This document shows, piece after piece, positions 33,880 through 42,590 of a stretch of DNA of 64,000 nt. Source of the DNA: Triangularia verruculosa. Taxonomy: Eukaryota; Ascomycota; Sordariomycetes; Sordariales; Podosporaceae. Position numbers and translations under genes: made by a program. The stretch covers positions 62,001 to 126,000 of the forward strand of contig MU863875.1 in assembly GCA_033296885.1 (NCBI GenBank). Direction: 5' to 3'. Position 1 is the first letter of the stretch; each line of letters starts with the position of its first letter. Under the pieces are notes generated by a model. That model saw only the letters and a program-made list of their open reading frames with translations, was not told the DNA's origin and did no database searches.

Positions 33880-35798
33880 ATGCGCCGAGCAGCTGTACAA
33901 GCCTTTCGGACCACGTTTCAATACACCGTCCGGGGCCTTGGCCGACGCCCCTTCACCACCTGTATCCTCCAAACATCGTCTGCAAAATCACCCACCACCC
34001 GCCGTCTCCTCTCCACCACCCAACGCCGCACCCTCAAGCATCACAAGAACAATGCCAGTAGCGGTATTCCACCTCCCCGTCTAGACAACAGCATCCCTCT
34101 CCCACCACCCCTACAATCCTCAATGTACTACCGCCGCGCCGGTGTCGTCCTGGCCTCAGCCCTCGTCGGCTACGGAGCTTGGTACTCGTACAACGACGGC
34201 TCCCCTGGCAACGTCAATAACGTCTCTGCCAAGCGCGGATACACCACCGACACTTCCACTGCTGATAGCTCCTTGCCGACACGCAACGTCTTGGTCATTA
34301 GCGCTGATCAATTGCATACTGGGACCATAGTAGGTGACGGGCCGATCAGCAAGACGACGTCGGAAGACGGGACGAGAGTGATTGAGATGCTCAATCCAGA
34401 GCAAGCAACGGAGAAGCTGAGGAAGTTGGAAGAGTCATATTTGGTCAACAGGGGCCAGGGCGTCGTCAGATATGACCTTGTGCAACTACCAAGCAACGAC
34501 CCCATTGAGGATGACCATACCGAGAAGATCATCGAGATCGAGCCCCCAACGAGCAACAATGGAGGGAATGATTGGATGTTCTGGGGTGTGTTTGATGGAC
34601 ACAGGTAGGTTTCCTCCGTCTCCCAGTCTCACAGCACCAGCTAACTTGTGTATCCAACAGCGGCTGGACAACCTCAGCCAAACTCCGCCAAACCCTCGTC
34701 TCTTTTGTCGCCCGCGAGCTGAACCAAACGTACCAGAAATCCGACAAGTCTCTGCCCGGCACCGAGGCCGTGGACGCCGCCATCAAGAGCGGCTTCCTGA
34801 AACTCGACGATGAGATTGTAAATCAGTCTGTGCAGAAGGTTCTTCAGGCCAATAACAAGACTATGGCGGCTGAGCTTCTTGCTCCGGCACTGTCTGGCTC
34901 TTGCGCACTTCTGTCGTTCTACGATAGCAGGTCAAAGCTTCTCCGTGTCGCCTGCACCGGTGACTCCCGTGCCGTCCTAGGCAGAAGGCAAGAAAATGGA
35001 AAGTGGACTGCCACACCATTGAGTATTGATCAGACCGGCAGCAATCTCGAGGAGGCCAACAGACTGAGAAAAGAGCACCCCAATGAGCCCTATGTGGTTC
35101 GAAACGGTAGGATATTGGGCGGCCTGGAGCCATCGAGAGCGTTTGGTGACGCGAGCTACAAGTGGACGCGGGAGATTTCTGACAAGTTGAGAAAACACTT
35201 CTTCGCTCGGTCAGTATCCAATCTCTTGAGAACACCACCCTACGTCACTGCCGAGCCCATCATCACTACAACAAAAATCGAACCGGAGAAGGGTGACTTT
35301 GTGGTCATGGCCACTGACGGCCTCTGGGAGATGCTCACCAACGAAGAGGTTATTGGCCTCGTCGGGAAGTGGATCGATGCTCAGCAACAGAACAAGCCTT
35401 CTTCTTCCTCCCCTGGACTGTTTGATTCTGTCTGGTCAAAGGCTTTTGGCTCTTCATCCGCCGCCCAGAGTGGCCTACCAGTAGAAGTCGCAAAGATGGA
35501 CGGGCCAGAGGGACAAAGGGCTCCGTTCAGGGGGGTGAGACAGTGGGGCGGCAATGATGGGTTTGTGGTGGAGGACTTGAACGTGGCCACGCACTTGGTG
35601 AGGAACGCGCTCGGGGGTAAGAACCGCGAGCAGGTGAGTGCGTTGCTGACGCTGCCTGCGCCGTTTTCGAGAAGGTATCGGGACGATTTGACTGTGCAAG
35701 TTATTTTCTTTGGGGAGGGGGAGCAGAAGGGGGGTGAGGTGGTCCCGAATAATGAGGCGATGAAGGGGTTGAAGGGGGAGCTCAAGGCGAAGCTTTAG
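33880..35798 (+). CDS. Mitochondrial PP2C phosphatase, PTC5/pyruvate dehydrogenase phosphatase type
   Basis: PP2C (PPM) Ser/Thr phosphatase; the Ptc5 group dephosphorylates the E1 subunit of pyruvate dehydrogenase. Two exons, 33880-34604 and 34661-35798, give 620 residues. The N terminus is Arg/Ser-rich without acidic residues (MRRAAVQAFRTTFQYTVRGL), a clear mitochondrial presequence, then a single hydrophobic anchor at about 87-104 (AGVVLASALVGYGAWYSY). PP2C metal and core motifs in order: FWGVFDGH-SGWTTS (split by the intron), LLRVACTGDSRAVLG, LGGLEPSRAFGDASYKW, DFVVMATDGLWEMLTNEEV, and RYRDDLTVQVIFFG. All metal-binding Asp residues are present. Anchor plus presequence suggest the inner membrane or intermembrane space. 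Confidence 0.9.
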
Positions 35799-36349
35799 GA
35801 TGCTCTTGGGGCTAAGGCGAGGCGAGTAGAATTTGGTGGTTGTGGTCTTGGTGCTTTTTCGATGCTGGACCACATAGCCGACTGGTGGTAAAGAGGATTG
35901 TTCGGCTGGGGCAGTAATTTGCGCCTAGAATCAGGGTCACGATGGCATTGCAGGATGTTGCTCTTTTCTTATAAGGGGGTTGGGTACGGACTGGGAGGCG
36001 TAGATGATACCGGGTCTGGGGATTAATAGGTGTGGGTTTTTTTTTGTTCTCTTGCATCATGTTGAGTACATTGTCGTTTTGCAAGGGCAGCGAATACTGT
36101 AGAGTAGCGGGATAGCTTTTGTGGGAATATGTGTATACACTGGGAGTGTGAACTGTGTCTAGATTACCTGTCAGTTTCTTGGACTTGTGTTGTGTGATAC
36201 TATGGAGTTTGATATGCTGTTATAAGTTGATGTTGATGTTTTCGGAGAGGGACTTGCTCGCTGAGACTCTTGGGCAAGCCAATGCTGCTGATTGTTTCTT
36301 GAAACCATCACGGCTCTCTACATGATTCCGTCCCCTGCTGAAAGGAAGC
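35799..36349. other. 3' flank of the PP2C gene
   Basis: Noncoding and T-rich. It marks the transition to the accessory patch at 36.3-39.5 kb. Confidence 0.5.
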
Positions 36350-36440
36350 ACTTACGACCATAGACAGCTGAAAATACAGCATCCCGTCCGCTCTGCTCGA
36401 GTCAAACAGCTGATCGTAGCGAGAGTAACGGGAGTAGTAA
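36350..36440 (+). pseudogene. 5S rRNA pseudogene (5' two-thirds)
   Basis: The stretch contains CTTACGACCATAG, AAAATACAGCATCCCGTCCG and CTCTGCTCGAGTCAA in the order and spacing of the first about 75 nt of fungal 5S rRNA. The following part (GTAACGGGAGTAGTAAG) only faintly recalls the 3' half, and the sequence then dissolves into AT-rich DNA, so the gene is broken. Dispersed 5S genes and relics are normal in filamentous ascomycetes. Confidence 0.7.
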
Positions 36441-36922
36441 GTTTAATATTATAAAAACCGGAACTTAGGTTAAAACCTATCATAAAGGAAATTTCTTTAG
36501 AGTCTTCGGTAGTTGCAATACTTTTATCTTTTCTTTTCTTCTTTTTCCCGGTAGCTTTCAGCCTTATAAAGTCCTTTAAAGCGCTGATATATAAGTGTTA
36601 TCTCTACTCTCCTTGACATAAGTTAGCACCCCCATTCCACTATGTTGTAGTCGAGATTGATTTGGCATAATAGACACTCACTCGTGGCCGTTTTCCTCAC
36701 TGATGTCTCCGTGTCGTATTCCCATCATGACCGTACGTCATTGGTATCGAAGCTCCTTCCTGTCCAGGCCCACAAGGTCCTCGTGGGACATCGCGGAAGG
36801 TGAGCTCCTTCCCCGACGCAATTTAGCAGCCGTAAGGTTCGAACCAATACACGTCTATCTCCTGATACTGCTCAAAAAACAGAAAGCCGTCAGATTCGAA
36901 CTGATGCCCTTCTTTTAACTCC
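36441..36922. other. AT-rich DNA with tRNA T-arm relics
   Basis: The left part (36441-36600) is AT-rich and looks mutated. On the minus strand two pieces at about 36827-36847 and 36886-36907 share the pattern GTTCGAAYCTKACGGCT, that is a T-arm plus the start of an acceptor 3' strand, but no tRNA 5' half fits in front of them. A small hairpin, GGAAGG/CCTTCC, lies near 36795-36812. Confidence 0.45.
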
Positions 36923-36931
36923 CAAAAAGAA
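36923..36931 (-). terminator. RNA polymerase III terminator of the tRNA-Ser-like gene
   Basis: Immediately after the tRNA 3' end the minus strand reads TTCTTTTT, a standard Pol III stop. Confidence 0.65.
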
Positions 36932-37133
36932 CGTCGAGTGAGGGATTCGAACCCCCGCGGGCAGAGCCCATGCGACTCATCCTAGCCTCAAGTTGATTGT
37001 CAACGATGGTTGCCAGCCGCCGTTGACCGCGCTCGCTCCCGCGAACAAGCTGCCCCGGGTCAGCTTGTTGGGCGTCGCGACAAAGTGAGCCAACGGATGG
37101 TTGAACACGCCTTAACCACTCGGCCAACTCGAC
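36932..37133 (-). tRNA. tRNA-Ser-like gene split by a structured insert of about 115 nt
   Basis: Both ends are tRNA. The 5' part reads GTCGAGTTGGCCGAGTGG then TTAAGGCG (acceptor strand, D arm, A box). The 3' part has the class II variable arm TGGGCTCTGCCCGCG typical of serine tRNA, a B box GGTTCGAATCC, and ACTCGAC pairing perfectly with the first seven bases, followed by G and a T-run. Between them about 115 nt replace the anticodon region. No anticodon stem can be formed with the 5' half as it stands (TGTTC would need GAACA), so this is not an ordinary intron after position 37 and I cannot name the anticodon. It may be a disrupted gene or an unusual intron-bearing tRNA. Confidence 0.6.
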
Positions 37134-37618
37134 TTTCTTGCTGGACTCTTGGCATTTTAAACTCGTATAAGGTAGCCACTGTCCCCTCCTATACACACCT
37201 TCCAACGTAGCCCGATTGCTTAACGTTTGGGGACCCACAGCGGCGAGCTGGAATCCTCAGCGATCAGGCAGCGTGGCACCGTGGCACCGAGCCAAAGGCC
37301 ACGCACAAATGGACGATAAGAAAGACCAGCAATCTGCACCCCAAGCCTTGCCCCCTCGGCGGTCTCCCAACTTAATTTTCCCTGCCTTCCTCATTCTCTC
37401 ATCAACCACACAGCTGTCGTGACCCGCGCTTGGTGGAAAACCGAGACAGTCGGTGGAATTATCAGCTATCGACGGACATTATTATCGCCCGACACTACTA
37501 TCAACGGACACTGTTATTAATGGACACCGTCATCGACCGACATTGCCACGTGTAGGCTGCCTGCCAAAATTAAAATTTCCAGGTTTGTTCACACTGGCAC
37601 AGCGACCAACAGCCCCAT
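37134..37618. other. Promoter side of the DEDDh gene
   Basis: Noncoding apart from the 16-nt tandem repeat listed separately. It contains duplicated GTGGCACCG near 37272-37289. Confidence 0.4.
37467..37546 (+). repeat. Minisatellite, five 16-nt units
   Basis: Five consecutive 16-mers begin TATCGACGGACATTAT, then TATCGCCCGACACTAC, TATCAACGGACACTGT, TATTAATGGACACCGT and CATCGACCGACATTGC. The period is exact, and the divergence is mostly transitions. Confidence 0.75.
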
Positions 37619-38653
37619 ATGGAGGAGCCGAAAGCCGTCCCGTTGGCAGCCTCGAGGACCAAGAGGCATGGGATCACGAAGCATGGCGTCGCGAGGTATG
37701 GGCTCTCAATGCTCCTTGAAATCTTAGGGCTCAATCATGCTGTCTCAAAATCAACAGCACTAAACGATACCGTCATCATTGCTATCGACTTTGAGGGTAT
37801 TAATACCATCAAGAGCGGGTTTACCCAGAAAGAAGGAAACAGCCAGGTTGGGCTTGCGATTCTCGATACCAAGGACCTTCGCAAGGTCCCACCAGAAAAG
37901 CTCATCTCAACCCTAAACTTTGCCGTGGGATCGTCGTCATACGTCACAAAAGCCTCCAATAAGTTTATCTTTGGAGAATCAATCACGATTCAACCATCGT
38001 CCATGGTACAAGCCATTCAATCACACATCCCTCAAGATCGTAACGTGGTTCTTGTAGGCCACGCTATCGAGAACGACCTGCAGGCTTTGCAGGCTTTAGG
38101 ATTCGAGTTTGAGCGGCCACCCTCTGGGATTCTGGATACGTCAGGCATTGCTAATGAAGTGTTTGGATTCTGGGCCGGCTCTCTCGGCGAGCTGCTAGGT
38201 GTGTTGGGGTGCCCTTTCAACAGACTGCACGTCGCTGGAAACGATGCCAACTTCACTTTGAAGGCTCTGCTCCTTTTAGCAGCGAAGTGGTGCATTGGTC
38301 ACGACCAAGATGACGAGGTGTTGGATGTCTTGCATGATATCTCAACTTGTCCCATTCGTCCTTATGTCGACCCCGAAATTGAAGCGGCAGAAAAGCGGGA
38401 AAAGAGGCTGGCAAGGAGTCGGAAGCACCAGTCAAAGCTATGGAGCAAGGAGAAGCAAGATCAAATTCGTGCTGCTCGAGAGATGAGGCGGCTCGAACAT
38501 GCTTTGGCCCTGAAGAGCCTCGAGGAGGCGGGCATCACGATGGCAATACAACCAGAACATGGGTTCTCGACCCATTCCCTCGACAACAACGACGCCAGGC
38601 CCAACCCCCACAGGCCATCATCCCTTGATGCGAGTCGCAACACACCGGGATGA
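37619..38653 (+). CDS. DEDDh exonuclease-domain protein (Gfd2/YDR514C-like)
   Basis: RNase H-fold 3'-5' exonuclease-type domain found in many copies in fungi; substrate unknown. It is a single exon of 344 residues from the first ATG; a shorter start at MLLEILGLNHAVSK (37709) is equally possible. The catalytic set is complete: IIAIDFEGIN (Asp-x-Glu), LVGHAIENDLQAL (Asp), and LHVAGNDANFTLKALLLLAA (His-x4-Asp, the DEDDh form). The C-terminal 100 residues are a charged helix (AEKREKRLARSRKHQSKL) and a disordered tail. It sits between the tRNA-Ser-like gene and a MITE, so it may belong to a fast-changing, possibly multicopy group. Confidence 0.75.
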   Translation: MEEPKAVPLAASRTKRHGITKHGVARYGLSMLLEILGLNHAVSKSTALNDTVIIAIDFEGINTIKSGFTQKEGNSQVGLAILDTKDLRKVPPEKLISTLNFAVGSSSYVTKASNKFIFGESITIQPSSMVQAIQSHIPQDRNVVLVGHAIENDLQALQALGFEFERPPSGILDTSGIANEVFGFWAGSLGELLGVLGCPFNRLHVAGNDANFTLKALLLLAAKWCIGHDQDDEVLDVLHDISTCPIRPYVDPEIEAAEKREKRLARSRKHQSKLWSKEKQDQIRAAREMRRLEHALALKSLEEAGITMAIQPEHGFSTHSLDNNDARPNPHRPSSLDASRNTPG

Positions 38654-38738
38654 CCCGTCATTCTCACGCCCCTCAGGGTGACCGCCTGGGTGGGCAGTGG
38701 GATGGGACCGTCTCGTCTCGTGAGATGAGATGCGGTGA

Positions 38739-39234
38739 CTTTTTTAAATTCTAGGGGTGCATTACCCTTTTGCTAGGGGTGCATTACCCCCCATAGGGGT
38801 TAGGGTTTTATATGACATTTCCCAACACCTTTTTCCATTATAATAGCCATCAAAGGCTACAACTGCCATCATATGGCATATTCTCCCATAGAATTTATAG
38901 TGTAGATTCATTCTTAAGTATGCTAAGTTGAATCTACTATCCGGGTGTTGATGCAGTCGCCTGCGCGTAGATGCAAGTTCAACTGCACCCGCCAAAGGGT
39001 CAATTGCTAGAGGGTCAAATTCAATTGCGAGGGCTTTAATTCCAGAGCTTCAAGCGAGGGCTTCAATTCCAGGGCTTTAATTGCGAGGGCTTTAATTACG
39101 AAGGCTTCAATTCCAAGGCTTCAATTGCAAAGGTCAATTGCGTGAGTTGATAGCCATATAAAACCCTAACCCCCATGGGGGGTAATGCACCCCTAGTAAA
39201 AGGGTAATGTACCCCTAGAATTTCTCTTTTTTAA
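38739..39234. mobile_element. Nonautonomous MITE, Mutator-like (long TIR, 9-nt target duplication)
   Basis: Two inverted arms of about 66 nt (38748-38815 and 39153-39221) match at all but about three positions; each arm holds two tandem copies of TAGGGGTGCATTACCC-like sequence and ends GTTAGGGTTTTATAT. All visible mismatches are G/A. Both sides are flanked by CTTTTTTAA (38739-38747 and 39226-39234), a 9-nt direct repeat. The interior (38816-39152) has no coding frame and carries repeats of GCGAGGGCTTTAATT/CAATTCCA type. Long TIRs plus 9-nt duplications are typical of Mutator-like elements. Confidence 0.75.
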
Positions 39235-39513
39235 CGGGATAAGTGGTGGTGTGTTTGCTTCTTGGCTGTTGGGCGGGCGGTCACTCCTCTTAACGGGCAC
39301 TCTCTCTCTCTTAATGCACTACCATAGTTAGTGTTAGCCAACTAGATAGCCAAATGGGAAGAACACCGTTCCAGGTTCCGAATGATAGTAGTTGCTTGGT
39401 GAATGGGGTTTCCAACACACAAATAACCGGCAAGACAGCAAAAAAAAATGACAGCCAGTCTACTATTTTGAGAAGGACTCCGAAAATAAGTACCCTGCAA
39501 CGATATATTCTCT
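39235..39513. other. Spacer after the MITE
   Basis: It includes the 3' UTR of the minus-strand membrane protein gene. A TCTCTCTCTCT run lies near 39301-39311. Confidence 0.35.
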
Positions 39514-40560
39514 TTAGGTGGAGTAGACGGGCGTTGCTGGCGGCACCGTGAACTTTTCCACGGTAAGAAAAGGGTTCAACTGGTGCCTTGTCTGACGGAG
39601 CCGAGGTTCGCAAATAAGCAATTCGAAACCAGTAGATAAAATAGTGAAGGTCATGGGTACCACGGAGACGAGCATGGTCATGATGTGCCTGAACGACTCG
39701 CTACGATAGAAGGAACTGCCGGGTCTGGCGAGGCGAGACAGAATTCTGGATATTGGCGAGGAACTTGTGGTTATGGATGCTATGTGGAGGCAAGTGGTGA
39801 AGAAGGTGAGAAAATGCAGGACCAAGGAGACGCTGTCGATGACATCATCAACGGAATGGAAAGGAGCCTGGGGCAAAGCTTCGGCTGCGTTGTCGAAGAG
39901 GGATAGGGCCATCCGCTTGATTAATGTGACTGGCGGTGGACCTAAGGGGGTGGTGTTGTTGATATCTTGGCAGGATTTTGGCTTGTAGTTGCTCTGGATT
40001 AGGGATATGTTTGTCAGTGTTGATCAGAGAGATGTCCAGCGGGACTTTGGCAGAGGGTTACCTACCTCCTCGTTGCAAACCCCATACCAATCCTTCCTGG
40101 CTGTCCATTCACTCAACGCCAACGATTTTTTGTCGACCTCAAATGACCTTTTGCCATTTAGCCAGCCGTCGATGGAGAGCACGAATATGATAAATGTGAT
40201 GAGGAAGGGTAAGAACTTCTCCACGATGCTGAACATCCGTTGTATCTTTCTGGGGAGTTTATTGATAAGAAAGGCAATGGGTCGGACTGATGACGACGCG
40301 ATGGATGAAGCTTTGGCTCGGATGTAGATAGACAGCTTTTGGAATAACCGTGGGAAACGCCAGTCACTGAGCTGGACAGGCTGATCATCGATCTCGAGGG
40401 TCTGAAAAGGGGTTGGGGCTGGAGGAGTAGTGCTGTCAGACGGTGGGAAACGTCGGCCACTGAGCTGGACAGGCTGATCATCGATCTCGAGGGTCTGGAA
40501 AGGGGTCGGGGCTGGAGGAGTGGTGCTGTCAGGCTCCTCTGGACTCGGTGGTTCCGCCAT
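39514..40560 (-). CDS. Membrane protein of unknown function with a 31-residue tandem duplication
   Basis: Two exons, 40560-40066 and 39993-39514, give 324 residues; the intron (GTAGGT ... CCCTAAT ... CCAG) is phase 0. The N-terminal 75 residues are Pro/Thr-rich and contain two nearly identical 31-residue units (DSTTPPAPTPFQTLEIDDQP...). Three hydrophobic segments follow: FLPFLITFIIFVLSI (about 120-135), SLVLHFLTFFTTCLHIASIT (about 215-235) and a third near HIMTMLVSVVPMTFTILST (about 265-285). I recognise no family. The gene lies in the accessory patch and may be lineage-specific. The splice join leads straight into coding sequence before the internal Met at 39912. Confidence 0.55.
40351..40536 (-). 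repeat. Tandem 93-nt duplication inside the membrane-protein gene
   Basis: Two direct copies (40351-40443 and 40444-40536) share TGAGCTGGACAGGCTGATCA and downstream sequence. The unit is exactly 31 codons, so the frame is kept. Most differences between copies are transitions. Confidence 0.8.
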
Positions 40561-41446
40561 ACTTGCGGTGTGTAAATCAAGAGGTGGATCAAGTGTGACA
40601 GCTAGAATGTTTTTTGCTTAGAGAGTAAGTTTGCAGTTGTACTTTCAGCTGGCGCATTTTCCATTGTCGTTCTGGTAGCCTGTTGTGCACGTGCTACCGG
40701 ATTGTGGCTGTGAGAGCACCGCGGGGGGGTATGTCGTGGAGACAACCTATTGGAGGTGCTATCAGTAGCTACAGGGGATCACCGCAGGCTGTCGTGTGGC
40801 TGTATACGAAACCATAGTTGACCGCAGCTGTGCCATGACAGGACGGCAGCCAGTCAGCCAGGGGCAACGCCTTGAATTTGACAGGGATAGCTTTGATATC
40901 GGAACGTAGTGGAGGCAACAGCTTCAATGCATTTCCTTCGCTCTGATATGCACTTACTCCCTATATAAAATACCCCGTTCTTTCACGCACATCTGTATCC
41001 CGGTGGTGTTGGTCGTGGCGGAGGATGAACCTCTCGACTGACTCAAGGCCATGAGCTGGGTTAGGGTTGAGGCCGTGATCAACGAGCTTGAGCACGGGCC
41101 ATATGAATTTGAGCATCGGAAGCTTGGGAGCTGGGGGGCTCTCAGCGGATGTGGTTTAGAAGGTAATGGGAAGGACGTCACTTTTTACTCTCCTTTTTAT
41201 CTCATCCAGAGGACACTAACAACGGCTGTACCATATCCGATAACGTTTCCAGAGGCTTAATTCATTCTTTCCGGACGTTTGGGAGAGCACCGGCACCCAG
41301 CAACGTCATCTTCCGTTCGCGAATATCTGCCAAGAGCTCACCATCACTTCATCAACACTCTCAGCACCACCACCACCACCACCACGACAACTCCAACATC
41401 ACATAACTACCCCCGACATTACACCAACCTCAGCTCATGAAATAAT

Positions 41447-41508
<62 letters not shown>

Positions 41509-41567
41509 TTAAACCACCACTCGGAAAAAGCCAACCACACCACCACCACTATTGAAGAAAAGCCAAA
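40561..41567. other. Intergenic and leader of the 63-residue protein gene
   Basis: Noncoding with TATAAAAT at about 40964-40971. The right side becomes very CA- and CAC-rich, ending in the microsatellite listed below. Confidence 0.45.
41448..41506 (+). repeat. (CA)n microsatellite, about 29 units
   Basis: An uninterrupted CA/GT dinucleotide run of 59 nt, ending about 60 nt before the start codon of the small protein at 41568. Confidence 0.95.
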
Positions 41568-41759
41568 ATGGCAAAACAATACTTCTCCCCCTACGCCCCC
41601 CGCACCCCCCGATCCCCCCGCCTCGTCCTCATCTGGCTCTCCTGCTTCTTCTTTCTCGTGTGGGTAGTCTGGTACTTCAGCGGGCGATCCTTCGACGACC
41701 GAGTCGCAGCCGCAAACTCCCGCATGCAGTTCCGACAAGACGGCGACGATGACGCCTGA
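41568..41759 (+). CDS. Small single-pass membrane protein, 63 residues
   Basis: The ATG has a good context (CAAAATGG). MAKQYFSPYAPRTPRSPRLV begins a positively charged Pro/Arg-rich N terminus, followed by one membrane span at about residues 20-39 (VLIWLSCFFFLVWVVWYF) and an acidic end (DGDDDA). Codon use is C-rich as in the highly coding genes nearby. The layout fits a small organelle or ER membrane protein; I do not recognise the family. Confidence 0.6.
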   Translation: MAKQYFSPYAPRTPRSPRLVLIWLSCFFFLVWVVWYFSGRSFDDRVAAANSRMQFRQDGDDDA

Positions 41760-42590
41760 GAAACCTCCCAATCACCACTCAACCCCATCTTCTTCCCAAT
41801 ATTAGTCTCTCTCTCTCCCTCACTTCATTCCGTGTCAAAGGTAGCTGATGCTATCGTGATGGGAAGACGGGGTTATCATCATGAGACGGAACACAGATTA
41901 CGTCTAGAGAGAAGACAAGATGAGGAGATGGAAGGGAATGGAATGGTCGTGGCGAGGTGTTGGGGAGATGGATGATGGAGGAATATATTACCGTAATTGA
42001 TCAAGGTTGGGGGAGCACACCCAGGGACGGGCCGTTTTGTTCACGATCAAAGCACAAAGACCAGGGGACAGAGAAAACGCAAAAAGCTGTATGTATGTAT
42101 ATATCACATAGACCAGCAGATGGTGGGGTGGGAAGAAAGGGGTTAAACTACCTACCTAGGTACCTACCTACACACCAGACCACATGTACAACTTCATCCT
42201 CTTTACACCGGTGGCGCGTAAAATGATCAATATCACCACAATATCACCTATTCGAAACATTTATATATTCATTCCTATTGCTCGAATACTTTCCGCTCAC
42301 TCTCAGTCAAGACATGGCACAGCCTTCAACACAACGTAGGTATATACCTTCATTTTCACCACCACCACCCCCAACACTCTCACAACAACACACCTCAAAG
42401 TCCCCCATAGAATGTATGTACAAAAGCCAGCATCTAATCGACAACGACCAACAACTAACATCAAACAACAAAAAACATTCACCACGAATTCCAATTCTAT
42501 TCGTCTTCCTGTTCTTCTTCTTCTCAAAAACCTGTACAACAAAAACACAGCTTTTCCACTCCCCCACTCTCTAAAATTTACTGTTCCCCT
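41760..42590. other. Convergent 3' region
   Basis: Between the small-protein gene and NUO78. It contains CTACCTACCTAGGTACCTACC-like DNA at about 42149-42170. No gene. Confidence 0.45.
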
